64,000 bases of DNA from Ornithobacterium rhinotracheale DSM 15997 (GCF_000265465.1 NC_018016.1:1788001-1852000); one strand, 5' to 3'. Positions 17,958 to 27,514 are shown, counted from the stretch's first letter. Translations and numbers: made by a program. The notes: generated by a model from the sequence alone, not told the origin.

Positions 17958-20585
17958 TTGGAATATAAAGTATTTAATCGGGTTATTCGTATAATTTTAA
18001 TATTTATTTGTGGGATTAGTTTCGCTCAAAAGGCGGCGAGTACCCCGAAAAATAAAAATGAAAATAAAAAAAATGTACAAGACTCGGTGCGTATCGATTC
18101 GGTGAGTAGTAACAAGAACGCACTACAATCGGTTGTAGACTACTCTTCTGATAATGTATTTCATGATTTAAAGAATAAAAAATCTTATCTAGAATACGAT
18201 GCCAAGGTGCACTACACAGATATTGATATTTCTGCCGAGTTTATAGAAATAAATTGGGAAACGGGGGAGCTTTTTGCCGAAGGTAAGAAGGATTCCATCG
18301 GGCGATTGATTAAGCCAAGTATCTTTAAACAAGGCGAAAATACGATGGAATACGATAATTTTACTTATAATATTAAGACCAAAAAAGGGACTGCTTCCAA
18401 CATTCGCACGCAACAAAATTTGGGTGGAGATAATGGCGTAGTGGTGGCTAAATTGGTGAAACAATATAGCGATACGGTTTCGGGATTAAGAAAAGTGGCT
18501 TTCACGACAGATGAGTATTTCATCAATAAAAAAGATTCTGTTGCAGATTATCATTTAGAAGCCGAAGTGGCTAAATTCATTCAAGGAAAAGATCGAAAAG
18601 TGGTAACGGGACCCGTTTTTATGAAAATCTATAATGTTACCACCCCTTTGGCATTGCCGTTTTCCTTTATCCCGATGGGGACAGATCGTAGCACGGGGCT
18701 TCTTTTGCCATCTTTTGGAGAAAGGCAAGATGTGGGGTTCTATATCCAAGGAGCGGGAATTTATGTTCCGCTGGGAGATTATATGGACATTACCTTTACG
18801 GGAGATATTTTTACCAAAGGAAGTTATGGCTTGCACACACGCTCCCAGTACAAAAAGCGATATAAATTCAGTGGAGATTTTAGTTTTGATTGGGAACGCA
18901 GAGTTTCAGGTTTTAAGGGATTAAGCTCTTATTCCAAGACAAAGCTATACCGATTATACTGGTCGCACAGGCAAGATCCTAAAGCCAATCCTAATTTGAT
19001 TTTCTCTGCCAATGTAAACTATACCAGTAGCACATTCTATCGCGAAGGATTGAGCAATTATAATTTAATCTCTGGTAATGTTTTGCGCAATACGGCACAA
19101 TCGTCTATTTCCATAAACAAGACTTTTCCCAACACGCCTTTTAGCGGAAGTTTAAACCTTTCGCATAGCCAAATGTTTGGCGGTAGTGGCAATGGGGAGC
19201 AAAATCCTGTAACTTTCACGCTCCCTGCATTGGTGGTAAACATGAGTCGTATTTACCCTTTTGCTCCCAAGGTAGGCACCAAAAAGGGATTGCTGGAAAA
19301 CATTGGTATGACTTATAACTTTAATCTCCAAAACTTAATTCAGACCACAGAGGAGAATGTATTTACCAAAAAAATGTTTGATGACGCCAAAAACGGAATC
19401 AAGCATAGTTTAAGCTTCAATACAGGAACTACGATTTTCAATTATTTCCCAGTAAGTTTTGGAGGGAATTATCAAGATGTTTGGTATTTAAAGACTATAA
19501 AAAAATGGTATGATAAAGCGGCTCATAAAGTAGAAACCAAAGATGTAAACGGTTTTTCTACCTTTAGAACTTTTGGAGTAAACACCAGTGTCCAAACAAC
19601 ATTGTACGGAATTAAAGTATTTGGCTCGGCAGATGATAATAAAATGATCAAAGCCATTCGCCATGTCATCTCACCAAGCGTGGGCTTCAGCTATACGCCA
19701 GACTTTAGTGCACCATCATGGGGCTATTACGATTCGTATATCAACGAGCGTGGCGAGCAAGTTTTGTACTCCAAATTTGAAGGTGGAATCTACGGAAGTC
19801 CCTCAAGAGGCTTGAGCGAAAGTTTGAATTTAAGTATCTCAAACAATTTAGAGATGAAAATCCGTTCAAAACAAGATTCTACGGGCGTTAAGAAAGTTAA
19901 AATATTCGATTATTTAAACCTTTCTACCAGCTATAATTTTGCAGCCGATAGCTTAAAACTAAGCCCGATTAGCATTAACGGAGCAACGAGTGTTTTAAAC
20001 AATCAAATGCGTATCAACTTCAGTGCAACGGTAAATCCTTATCAAGTACTAGTAAACGAGCAAAATCCATATGGCGTGCGCATCAACAAATTCGGGAAAT
20101 TAAATGTAACTAATTACAACATTGGGCTAAACTACTCGCTCAACGATAAAACCTTTGGCGATAGAAAAATAGATTACCCTCGTAGGGGAGCCATCCGAAA
20201 TGATGTCTACTATTTTGACGACCAAGGCTATGCACAATTTCTCACCCCTTGGAATTTATCTTTTGGGCTAAATTATAGTGCCAACAAAAACTTGCGTGGA
20301 GATGTGAACAAAACCACCTCGCTCAACATTAGTGGTAGGATTGCGCCAACGCCTTATTGGGACATTTCAGGAAGCACCAATATTGATTTACAAACGGGGC
20401 AAATCAGCTATACGCGTTTGGCACTTACCAGAGATTTGCGTAGTTTTAGGATTAATTTCAGTATGGTGCCGTTTGGAATGTACAAAACTTGGAATTTCTT
20501 TATCGGAATCAAAGCTAATTTCCTAAGCGATGCATTGAAATACGAAGAACGAAACTTTAACTCTGGTAGACAACCCGAGTTTTAG
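17958..20585 (+). CDS. lptD: LptD-like LPS assembly outer-membrane protein
   Basis: 875 residues. A signal peptide (IRIILIFICGISFAQ) is followed by an OstA/LptA-like jellyroll region (about 70-200, with DAKVHYTDIDISAEFIEINW) and a long barrel with many alternating aromatic strands. The length fits flavobacterial LptD-like proteins, which place LPS in the outer leaflet. An in-frame stop at 17949 and the lack of any ATG or GTG before the signal peptide make the TTG at 17958 the only plausible start, unusual for this key gene. The lptB ATPase of the same pathway lies at 39807-40538. Confidence 0.88.
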   Translation: MEYKVFNRVIRIILIFICGISFAQKAASTPKNKNENKKNVQDSVRIDSVSSNKNALQSVVDYSSDNVFHDLKNKKSYLEYDAKVHYTDIDISAEFIEINWETGELFAEGKKDSIGRLIKPSIFKQGENTMEYDNFTYNIKTKKGTASNIRTQQNLGGDNGVVVAKLVKQYSDTVSGLRKVAFTTDEYFINKKDSVADYHLEAEVAKFIQGKDRKVVTGPVFMKIYNVTTPLALPFSFIPMGTDRSTGLLLPSFGERQDVGFYIQGAGIYVPLGDYMDITFTGDIFTKGSYGLHTRSQYKKRYKFSGDFSFDWERRVSGFKGLSSYSKTKLYRLYWSHRQDPKANPNLIFSANVNYTSSTFYREGLSNYNLISGNVLRNTAQSSISINKTFPNTPFSGSLNLSHSQMFGGSGNGEQNPVTFTLPALVVNMSRIYPFAPKVGTKKGLLENIGMTYNFNLQNLIQTTEENVFTKKMFDDAKNGIKHSLSFNTGTTIFNYFPVSFGGNYQDVWYLKTIKKWYDKAAHKVETKDVNGFSTFRTFGVNTSVQTTLYGIKVFGSADDNKMIKAIRHVISPSVGFSYTPDFSAPSWGYYDSYINERGEQVLYSKFEGGIYGSPSRGLSESLNLSISNNLEMKIRSKQDSTGVKKVKIFDYLNLSTSYNFAADSLKLSPISINGATSVLNNQMRINFSATVNPYQVLVNEQNPYGVRINKFGKLNVTNYNIGLNYSLNDKTFGDRKIDYPRRGAIRNDVYYFDDQGYAQFLTPWNLSFGLNYSANKNLRGDVNKTTSLNISGRIAPTPYWDISGSTNIDLQTGQISYTRLALTRDLRSFRINFSMVPFGMYKTWNFFIGIKANFLSDALKYEERNFNSGRQPEF

Positions 20586-20628
20586 AAAATGATATAAAAA
20601 TTAATTTTTTTAATTAAAGAAAAGAAAA

Positions 20629-21003
20629 ATGAAAAAGGTAAACACAACTAATGCCCCAGCGGCAATTGGGCCATATGCTCAAGCGGTAGAACACAATGGA
20701 ATTTTATTTGTTTCAGGGCAAATCCCTATCAATCCAGAGAATGGCGAATTGTTACAAGGAATTGAGGTAGAAACACACCAAGTGATGAAAAACCTTCAAG
20801 CCATTTTAGCAGAAGCTAATACAGATTTTTCTAAAGTAATCAAGGCAACTATTTTCTTAAAAGATTTAAACGATTTTGCAACAGTAAACGAAATTTACGG
20901 TTCATATTTTTCCGAGGGTAATTACCCAGCACGCGAGTGTGTTCAGGTAGCCAAATTACCTAAAGATGTGAGTGTAGAAATCTCTGTAATCGCAGCAGTT
21001 TAG
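20629..21003 (+). CDS. ridA: RidA family enamine/imine deaminase
   Basis: 124 residues, the family's usual length. The start APAAIGPYAQAVEHNGILFVSGQIP and the end ARECVQVAKLP with the conserved Arg fit the RidA/YjgF active site, which hydrolyses 2-aminoacrylate and related imines. Lies 43 nt after lptD in the same direction. Confidence 0.95.
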   Translation: MKKVNTTNAPAAIGPYAQAVEHNGILFVSGQIPINPENGELLQGIEVETHQVMKNLQAILAEANTDFSKVIKATIFLKDLNDFATVNEIYGSYFSEGNYPARECVQVAKLPKDVSVEISVIAAV

Positions 21004-21020
21004 TCAAATTTAGCTATAAA

Positions 21021-21446
21021 ATGTTTGTAAGAAATACCTTAGCCATTCTCGCAGGTTTATTCGTTTCTTTAGCATTGATTTTGGTAGGAATAACCATGAA
21101 CAAAGCTTGGTTTAGCGAGCTTTCATTCATTGACTTAGGAAACAAAAGCAATGTGCTACTTTATTGGAAAAGCGTGATTTACCACGCGCCCAATAATTTC
21201 TTCATCGCCTTGCTCATCTCGTATGGCGTAGCGAGCACCGTGGGAGGAGTGGTAACGGCATTGCTCGTGAAAACGGCTAAGCAGGCCTATGCCATGCTCA
21301 TAGGTTTTATTTTGTATGCGGTGGCAATTATCGATATTTTATTTGTGCATGGTCACCCCGCTTGGTATAATGTTTTAATCTTTTTTGTATTTTTCCCATG
21401 CTCATGGCTTGGCGGAAAAATCGTAGATTTAATCGAAAAGAAATAA
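21021..21446 (+). CDS. Conserved hypothetical membrane protein, four TM segments
   Basis: 141 residues with about four hydrophobic helices (roughly 5-28, 48-75, 82-105 and 114-134). No catalytic motif and no family I can name. It sits 17 nt after ridA and 4 nt before rnhB, so it is probably in the lptD-ridA-rnhB transcript. Confidence 0.8.
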   Translation: MFVRNTLAILAGLFVSLALILVGITMNKAWFSELSFIDLGNKSNVLLYWKSVIYHAPNNFFIALLISYGVASTVGGVVTALLVKTAKQAYAMLIGFILYAVAIIDILFVHGHPAWYNVLIFFVFFPCSWLGGKIVDLIEKK

Positions 21447-21450
21447 AAAA

Positions 21451-22047
21451 ATGCAACGATTCTACCAAACCGAAAAACTAGAAGTAGGTTGTGATGAAGC
21501 GGGGCGTGGTTGTTTAGCGGGGCCCGTGGTCGCGGGTGCCGTGATTCTGCCGCCAGATTTTAAAAATTTGGATTTAAACGATTCTAAGCAACTCAGTAAA
21601 AAGAAACGAAATCAATTGCGTGAAATCATTGAGCGGGAAGCCTTGGATTGGGCAGTAGCTTTCGTAAGTCCGCAAGAAATCGATGAAGTCAATATTTTAA
21701 ACGCCAGCATTCTTGCCATGCATCGTGCGATAGATAAATTAAGCCTAAAACCTGAATTTATCGCAGTAGATGGCGATAAATTTAAAAATTACCAAAATCT
21801 CCCACACCAATGCTGCATTAAAGGCGACGCCAATTACATGTCTATCGCGGCGGCTTCGATTTTAGCCAAAACCCACCGAGATGAATATATGGAGAAACTG
21901 GCTCAACTTTTTCCCGAATTTAATTGGGATAAAAATATGGGCTATCCCACCAAGGCATACCGAGCGGCCATCGAAGAATTTGGAGCCACTTTGCACCATA
22001 GATTAAGCTTTAAACTTCTACCGCAACAGCTTAAATTAGATTTATAA
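21451..22047 (+). CDS. rnhB: Ribonuclease HII
   Basis: 198 residues. The N-terminal catalytic signature GCDEAGRGCLAGPVVAGAV carries the first Asp and Glu; a second Asp is in FIAVDGD and a third acidic position follows KTHRDEYM. The enzyme nicks RNA-DNA hybrids at ribonucleotides misincorporated in DNA. Last gene before a convergent pair. Confidence 0.96.
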   Translation: MQRFYQTEKLEVGCDEAGRGCLAGPVVAGAVILPPDFKNLDLNDSKQLSKKKRNQLREIIEREALDWAVAFVSPQEIDEVNILNASILAMHRAIDKLSLKPEFIAVDGDKFKNYQNLPHQCCIKGDANYMSIAAASILAKTHRDEYMEKLAQLFPEFNWDKNMGYPTKAYRAAIEEFGATLHHRLSFKLLPQQLKLDL

Positions 22048-22051
22048 AAGC

Positions 22052-22897
22052 CTAAGCGCGTTGCAAAGTAAAAAGACTGATTTCTGGCGGAACATTGAAA
22101 CGAATCGGGTAGGAGCACCCTAATGCACGGTTGATGTAGAGCGTTCTACCGTCTTCCAAATCAATTTTTCCTGCCGAATATCTTTTGTTTTTTACGGGCA
22201 AAATCGGTGGTGGCAAAAACGGTGCTTTGCATTGTCCGCCATGGGTATGCCCCGAAAGAATCCAGCCGTCGTAGCCTTTCCAGATTGGTAAATCGCACAC
22301 ATCAGGGTTGTGACAAAGCACGAGATTGGCTTGGTCCAAATTTAGATTTTCAAGTGTTTTTTTAGGTTTAAAGTTAGTGCCCCATAAATCATCAAAACCA
22401 TAAAAATTCAGATTTTCGATTGCGGTGCTCTCATTTCTTAAAACCTTGATGTTTAAGGATTCTAAAGTTTTTGCAACTTTGTCGCCTTCTTCTGCTTCTT
22501 GAAAATTTTTACCATAATCGTGATTGCCCAAAATCGCAATAGTCCCTAACTTTCCATACACGCAATGTTTCATCGTATCGAGCAAGAGCGGGTACAAAAT
22601 CTTATCGTGGTGCGTCGTTACATAATCGCCCGTATATACCACAAAATCAGGATTATATTTTTTAGCTTTTTTAAAACTTTCCACAATGTATTTTGGGTTA
22701 AATCTTTTCCCAATGTGGATGTCGCTAATTTGCATCAAAGTCTTGCCTTCTAATTCGGAAGGTAAATTTTTAATCGGCATGGGGGTGTGCGTAAATTCCA
22801 GTTGATACGGTGCCCATTGCCATGTGTAAAGCCCCGTGCCAAGCCCGATACCTGCCAATCCTAACCCTGTGGTAGTGAGAAATTTTCTACGATTCAT
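22052..22897 (-). CDS. Metallophosphoesterase with Tat-like signal
   Basis: 281 residues from the ATG at 22897, which follows the nadD stop by 4 nt; a longer frame overlaps nadD. The N-terminus NRRKFLTTTGLGLAGIGLG looks like a twin-arginine or membrane-anchor signal. Calcineurin-fold motifs are in order: ISDIHIG, YTGDYV, GNHDYG, and SGHTHGGQ. It resembles YkuE/YaeI-type enzymes acting on membrane-associated phosphoesters, perhaps UDP-sugar lipids; the substrate is inferred only. Confidence 0.9.
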   Translation of the reverse strand: MNRRKFLTTTGLGLAGIGLGTGLYTWQWAPYQLEFTHTPMPIKNLPSELEGKTLMQISDIHIGKRFNPKYIVESFKKAKKYNPDFVVYTGDYVTTHHDKILYPLLLDTMKHCVYGKLGTIAILGNHDYGKNFQEAEEGDKVAKTLESLNIKVLRNESTAIENLNFYGFDDLWGTNFKPKKTLENLNLDQANLVLCHNPDVCDLPIWKGYDGWILSGHTHGGQCKAPFLPPPILPVKNKRYSAGKIDLEDGRTLYINRALGCSYPIRFNVPPEISLFTLQRA

Positions 22898-22901
22898 ATT
22901 T

Positions 22902-23483
22902 TTACGATTTATAGAGCGAACTGCCATCTATGTATTCAAATACTTCTGGCGGAAGCAAACATCGTACATTTTTGCCCTCTTTGATGCCTTTTCTTATCGC
23001 CGTAGCCGAGATTTCTACCACGGGCGCGTCTTCTACTCGGTAAATGCGATCCATGGGAACTTGCGGAGTCGCTACATCTTGATGAATGCGTGGATACACG
23101 AAAATATCGTAATTTTTAACCAAAAAATCTGCATTTTTCCATTTGTGGAGATTGGTCAAATTATCCTCGCCCATGATTAAGCAAAATTCATTTTTAGGGT
23201 ATTTTTCCCTCAACACCGCCAGCGTATGCGTGGTGTAATTTGGCTGAGGCATTTCAAATTCAATTTTGCTGGCTTGCAGATTGGGGTAGTTTTCAATGGC
23301 GCGTTCCACCATGTAGTAGCGGTTGTTGTCATCGGCTAGCGTGTCATTTTTCTTAAACGGACTGCGTGGCGTTACCACAAACCACACTTGGTCTAGCCCG
23401 CTGTATTGCTGTATATGATTAGCCAAAATTAAATGCCCCATGTGAATGGGGTTAAAGGTGCCGAAAAACAATCCTATCTTCAT
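22902..23483 (-). CDS. nadD: Nicotinate-nucleotide adenylyltransferase
   Basis: 193 residues. The nucleotidyltransferase motif GTFNPIHMGH lies at residues 9-18, and the C-terminal ISATAIRKGI block matches the (I/V)SST.IR element. NadD makes deamido-NAD from nicotinate mononucleotide and ATP. First gene of a pair with the metallophosphoesterase; divergent from recX across 61 bp. Confidence 0.95.
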   Translation of the reverse strand: MKIGLFFGTFNPIHMGHLILANHIQQYSGLDQVWFVVTPRSPFKKNDTLADDNNRYYMVERAIENYPNLQASKIEFEMPQPNYTTHTLAVLREKYPKNEFCLIMGEDNLTNLHKWKNADFLVKNYDIFVYPRIHQDVATPQVPMDRIYRVEDAPVVEISATAIRKGIKEGKNVRCLLPPEVFEYIDGSSLYKS

Positions 23484-23544
23484 CTCAACAAAATTTAATT
23501 AAAATCAAAGGCTAAAATAATTCAAAAAAAATTAATTTTACCCT

Positions 23545-24012
23545 GTGAAAGACGGAAAATCCTATACCATAGCCGAAATTAAAGAAAAAATGGCGCATTA
23601 TTGTGCCTATCAAGACCGTTGCCATTGGGAAGTGGAGCAAAAGTTGAAAGAGTTTTTTCTCATTCCCGAAGCCAAAGATGAGGTGATTTTGATGCTGATG
23701 CAGCATAATTTTTTAAATGAAGAAAGATTTGCGCATAGTTTTGTGCGTGGAAAATTTAATCAAAAACAATGGGGCAGGCTTAAAATCACGCAAGAATTAA
23801 AAAAACGAAACATCGGCACGCGATTAATCGATGAAGCTTTAAAACAGATTGATAATCAAGATTATTTAAATGCTTTAACTGATTTAATGGAAAAAAAAGC
23901 CAACCGCATTACCTACAAAAATGAATACGACAAGTGTATCAAACTCACCCGCTACCTTATGCAGAAAGGCTATGAATATGAGTTGATTAAAGAATGTTTA
24001 AACGATATTTAA
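23545..24012 (+). CDS. recX: RecX regulatory protein
   Basis: 155 residues starting at GTG. Three-helix RecX repeats are recognisable (CHWEVEQKLKEF, then FLNEERFAHSFVRGKFNQKQWGRLKITQELKKR). RecX modulates RecA filaments; recA is not in this window. Its stop overlaps the stop of the convergent aminotransferase gene by 4 bp (24009-24012). Confidence 0.9.
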   Translation: MKDGKSYTIAEIKEKMAHYCAYQDRCHWEVEQKLKEFFLIPEAKDEVILMLMQHNFLNEERFAHSFVRGKFNQKQWGRLKITQELKKRNIGTRLIDEALKQIDNQDYLNALTDLMEKKANRITYKNEYDKCIKLTRYLMQKGYEYELIKECLNDI

Positions 24013-24599
24013 AGCTCTACAATATCAATGTCCCAAGTCATTTCGCCCAAATCAAGCATGGCATTGATAAAACCGATTTTTTGATATTTTTGAATGTCTT
24101 TTTTTTCGATTTTTTCTTCGGTGATTTTGCCTTCTTTTAGCAATCGCTGGCGGCATGTGCCGTTGAGTAAATAAGTCTTGGGCGTCACCCATTTTTTGCC
24201 ATCATAAAACACCAAATTGGCGTAAGAAGAATCCGTAATTTGGTCGTTTTTCACGATGATGATTTCTTGTTCTGGTTTATCATCATTCAATCCGTTGAGT
24301 GCCTTGCGATCAAGAAATTTAAAATCATACGAAATATCATTTTTTGTCACCACTTTGAGCGATGTGATTTTTTTGGGCGTGTAAGGCGAAATTTCAAGCG
24401 AATAGCCTTGGTCTGAGTACACCATTCGTGCTTTAAATAAACCTTCCTTTGGAATGATTTGCTGCCTGAAAATTTGCTCCAAATCTAAAACTTCTGCCTT
24501 TGGGGAAAACTTTTCAAAAGTTTGATTCACACGCTTTTGGTGTTCTGCGAGATGGTAGATTTTGTGATTTTCGATTTTAATGCTTTCTAAAAAATCCAT
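24009..24599 (-). CDS. Class IV aminotransferase-fold protein (aminodeoxychorismate lyase candidate)
   Basis: 196 residues from the ATG at 24599. A longer reading from 24689 overlaps pabB and adds non-homologous sequence. Lys94 in YDFKFLDR is the likely PLP lysine, and the C-terminal half has the NLVFYDGKKWVTP block typical of class IV enzymes. Placement 13 nt after pabB suggests it makes 4-aminobenzoate from aminodeoxychorismate (PabC role) for folate; the function is inferred from context. Confidence 0.82.
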   Translation of the reverse strand: MDFLESIKIENHKIYHLAEHQKRVNQTFEKFSPKAEVLDLEQIFRQQIIPKEGLFKARMVYSDQGYSLEISPYTPKKITSLKVVTKNDISYDFKFLDRKALNGLNDDKPEQEIIIVKNDQITDSSYANLVFYDGKKWVTPKTYLLNGTCRQRLLKEGKITEEKIEKKDIQKYQKIGFINAMLDLGEMTWDIDIVEL

Positions 24600-24612
24600 A
24601 TTTGAAGGTTTT

Positions 24613-25590
24613 TTAAATGGGTAAATAAATTTTCTCGTAAATCTCTTGATATTCTTCGCGCCAATCGCTTTGTGCGGTAACGCCGCCACCGCTTTTGTAA
24701 AAATACGAATTTCCTGTTTTTTCTATAAATCGAATCATGACGCCCGTGTCGAGCGCATCGCCGGAGAAATACCCGCAAATTCCCGTGTAGTAGCCACGCT
24801 CGTAGTTTTCAGCTTCGGCAATGATGTCCAAAGTTTTCTTCTTTGGTGCGCCACAAATGGAGCCCGCAGGCAGTAATTGACCCAAAATATTGCCTAATTG
24901 ATTTTGCCAATTTTGGGGTAAGTCTCCTTTTATTTCTGAGCTGGCTTGCAAGATTTTGCCTTTTTGCGTTTGAATTTCATCAATAAATCGAAATTTGGTA
25001 ACTTCTACATTTTTAGCGATTTGGCTGATGTCGTTGCGCAATAAATCCACGATGGTAAAATGCTCGGCAGTCTCTTTGGGGTCGTTCAGTAGAACATTTT
25101 TGGCATTCGGGATTTCAGCGTTTATGGTACCTTTCATCGGGTAGGTGTAGAGCGTATTTTCTTGGATTTCGATAAAAGTTTCAGGCGAAAAACATACCCA
25201 CTCATCTTGGTACAGCACTTTGTATTTAGCCTTGGCTTGCAGAAAAATTTGGGCTAAATCTAATTTATTTTTCAATGCAGTGCTAAAGGTTAAATTCACT
25301 AAATAAGAATCGCCGTTTTGCAAATGATTGGCTACAATATCAAATTGATTTTTAAAAGATTGTTCGCTCAGTGGTATGAAATCCAATTCTTCCAAAATCG
25401 GATTTTGGGCAATTTTTGGAGCGTGTTTTTGGGTTCGAAACTCAAAATAAATTTCGTTTTCATGCCATTTATCATTTGTAATGATTTCGGCGTTTTGAGT
25501 TTTGTAATCTATGATAAAAAAAGCGGGCGTGCGTTGCGTTCCCACTTCGTTCAATCGCTGAATCCAATCGGCTTTGCTCTCTAGTTTCAT
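24613..25590 (-). CDS. pabB: Aminodeoxychorismate synthase component I
   Basis: 325 residues, a compact chorismate-binding enzyme without the long N-terminal domain of TrpE. The motif TYPMKGT contains the Lys typical of aminodeoxychorismate synthases; further blocks are HFTIVDLLRNDI, LLPAGSICGAPKKKT and GYYTGICGYF. It aminates chorismate in folate synthesis. The ATG is only 5 nt from a TAnnTTTG box, so the mRNA may be leaderless. Followed by the PabC candidate. Confidence 0.92.
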   Translation of the reverse strand: MKLESKADWIQRLNEVGTQRTPAFFIIDYKTQNAEIITNDKWHENEIYFEFRTQKHAPKIAQNPILEELDFIPLSEQSFKNQFDIVANHLQNGDSYLVNLTFSTALKNKLDLAQIFLQAKAKYKVLYQDEWVCFSPETFIEIQENTLYTYPMKGTINAEIPNAKNVLLNDPKETAEHFTIVDLLRNDISQIAKNVEVTKFRFIDEIQTQKGKILQASSEIKGDLPQNWQNQLGNILGQLLPAGSICGAPKKKTLDIIAEAENYERGYYTGICGYFSGDALDTGVMIRFIEKTGNSYFYKSGGGVTAQSDWREEYQEIYEKIYLPI

Positions 25591-25595
25591 TTACC

Positions 25596-25603
25596 CAAAA
25601 GTA
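25596..25603 (-). promoter_or_regulatory. Promoter -7 box abutting pabB start
   Basis: TACTTTTG on the minus strand, separated from the pabB ATG by 5 nt. Confidence 0.55.
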
Positions 25604-25641
25604 AGGATTTTTTCTTGATTGAAAATTTATTTAGCCATAAA

Positions 25642-25679
25642 AAAAACGCTAATCTTCAATGACGAAAATTAGCGTTTTT
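25642..25679 (-). terminator. Terminator after the porin gene
   Basis: AAAAACGCTAAT/ATTAGCGTTTTT stem; read on the minus strand it ends in a T run, 20 nt after the porin stop. Confidence 0.8.
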
Positions 25680-25698
25680 AAGTATTTTTTAATTATAA

Positions 25699-26940
25699 TT
25701 AAATTCCGATTTCGACTTGGAAACGGGCATACCAATTGTCTTTTTTCTCTCCGTTTAGGAATTCAAAATTGTTTTTGCTCACCTCAAACTGAACTTTGAA
25801 TGCGTGTTCCCAAATGTATTTAGTTAAACCCAAAGAAAACTGATTGTGAATAGGTTGCCATTGCTGAATCTCTTTGTTTGGCTCGTTGTGCGAGTAGCGT
25901 CCGATAATTTCCCAGTGGCTTGGGAATGTGTAGCTTAGCTGCCCGTCGTAACCATAGCCCGCCAATACATATTGCGATTTGCTGCGGTCTGCATTGTAAG
26001 TGATTGGATCTTGGGTGGTGCGGTTCATAAACGCTGCCATGGCAGACCAGCCGTTGTATTTAAGCATAGCATCTAAAAGCAAGGCGTTTAGATTTCTTTG
26101 TTCAAAAAGTGTTTTTCCTCTTTGCCCCTGTGCCTTTATCGCATTTTGGTTGAAATGATAAGTCCCGCCCAAATAAAGTTTTGGCGAGGTTTCTCTCATT
26201 AAATCTCCCTCGAAAAATTCACCTTTTTTCTTGAATTTCCCCAGCGGATACAATTCCACTCGCCCAGTATAAGCCAGTCCGTCAGTCGGTTCGTTGAAAT
26301 TTCTCCCGCCTCCTGTGGAAATGACACCTTTTAGATTATAGCCAAATTCATTTTCTTTTAAATGAGAATAAATCGCTTGGAACCCAAAATCACGATCGAT
26401 GTTGAACATCGCATTGTTGATAGAGCGATCGGTTAAGTCCAACGCACCAGAGGAGTTGTTTCTTTGGCGGTTGCCAGGCAGCTTGGTTTGTCCAAAGCCA
26501 AAAGTCCAATGCTCGTTGGCTCGGTAAAACACCACCGCGTCTCTTATGATGTTTATGTATTGCCCATCTTTGGCGCGTCCCACATCTTCTGGTGCAAACG
26601 ACAATTGAATGGCGTAGAGGAATTTAGGGTTGCCCACATATCCATCAAATCTTAATCTCAAACGGCGAATGGCTCCTTGGAATTGCACGGGCTCGTGGTC
26701 TTCGAAACGAGCTTCTAGTCGGTTTTGCATTCTAAAACGCAAATTCAATTGAAACAAGCTGTCTGGCGAAGTGATCCCAATGCCTTTCCCGAAATTGTAA
26801 TAGGGCAGAACATCAAGGTGCACTTGCTTGGCGATGGCTCTGATTTTGGTAGAATCCTTGTCTGAAACTACGAGTACTTTTTCTTGCGCATTTGTCCAAA
26901 CGCACGCGATGAGCGTGAGGAGGCTCAAAACTTTTTTCAT
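25699..26940 (-). CDS. Phosphate-selective porin O/P-like outer-membrane protein
   Basis: 413 residues with a signal peptide (ACVWTNAQ). The rest alternates in beta-barrel fashion: LNLRFRMQNRLEARF, RRLRLRFDGYVGNPKFLYAIQL, a C-terminal FQVEIGI ending on an alternating pattern. It matches the OprP/OprO porin family used by Bacteroidetes. No phosphate-transport genes are near, so specificity is unknown. Own promoter and terminator. Confidence 0.85.
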   Translation of the reverse strand: MKKVLSLLTLIACVWTNAQEKVLVVSDKDSTKIRAIAKQVHLDVLPYYNFGKGIGITSPDSLFQLNLRFRMQNRLEARFEDHEPVQFQGAIRRLRLRFDGYVGNPKFLYAIQLSFAPEDVGRAKDGQYINIIRDAVVFYRANEHWTFGFGQTKLPGNRQRNNSSGALDLTDRSINNAMFNIDRDFGFQAIYSHLKENEFGYNLKGVISTGGGRNFNEPTDGLAYTGRVELYPLGKFKKKGEFFEGDLMRETSPKLYLGGTYHFNQNAIKAQGQRGKTLFEQRNLNALLLDAMLKYNGWSAMAAFMNRTTQDPITYNADRSKSQYVLAGYGYDGQLSYTFPSHWEIIGRYSHNEPNKEIQQWQPIHNQFSLGLTKYIWEHAFKVQFEVSKNNFEFLNGEKKDNWYARFQVEIGI

Positions 26941-26964
26941 TTAGCTATTAATTTTACTTCTGGG

Positions 26965-26972
26965 CAAAAGTA
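26965..26972 (-). promoter_or_regulatory. Promoter -7 box for the porin gene
   Basis: TACTTTTG on the minus strand, 24 nt upstream of the porin ATG. Confidence 0.5.
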
Positions 26973-27024
26973 AAAAAAATAATATTAATAGAATGTTAAG
27001 TTAGTGTTTTGAGCGCAGAGAAAT

Positions 27025-27333
27025 TTAAAAGTCGTGCAAGTGCTCTAGTTCTGTCTCAAAGAAAAGCACGCGATTGGCAAATTTAATCATGATTTCGTGT
27101 TTTAATTTAGGCGCAAAATCTTTTAGGTAAGTAGCCAAAAGATTGTCTTTTTCTTCTAATTGAAGAGAATAATTCTTTGAATTGGGGTCTTGCTGAGCGC
27201 AAATTTTGGTAAGCCTAGCTTTGCCAAAGCAATTGGTTTCTTGCAACTTCTGGATATGCTCATTTTTGAGCCAATCTAAGAAATCATTTTCTACGCTATT
27301 TTCTACAATAAAAGTTATGTTATAAATTTTCAT
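27025..27333 (-). CDS. DUF4286 family small protein
   Basis: 102 residues from the ATG at 27333; the frame runs on to 27369 but passes the promoter side of the gene. The N-terminus MKIYNITFIVENSVENDFLDWLKNEH is typical of DUF4286, a ferredoxin-like-fold family of unknown function in Bacteroidetes. No motif suggests an activity. Preceded by a TACCTTTG box. Confidence 0.8.
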   Translation of the reverse strand: MKIYNITFIVENSVENDFLDWLKNEHIQKLQETNCFGKARLTKICAQQDPNSKNYSLQLEEKDNLLATYLKDFAPKLKHEIMIKFANRVLFFETELEHLHDF

Positions 27334-27366
27334 GTTTAGGTGTAAAAAGGAAATTATTTTGCCGTC

Positions 27367-27374
27367 CAAAGGTA
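27367..27374 (-). promoter_or_regulatory. Promoter -7 box for DUF4286 gene
   Basis: TACCTTTG on the minus strand, 33 nt before the ATG at 27333. Confidence 0.5.
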
Positions 27375-27514
27375 GCAGAATTTTTATCTCGTGGCAAATT
27401 TAATCTTAATTTTAGGGGATTAGGAGTAACTTATGGAAAGGAAAAAACAAGCTGAGTAAAACAGCATTTTTTTCTTGATAAAGAGAAGTGTCACAATTTT
27501 AACAGCTTAAAGGC

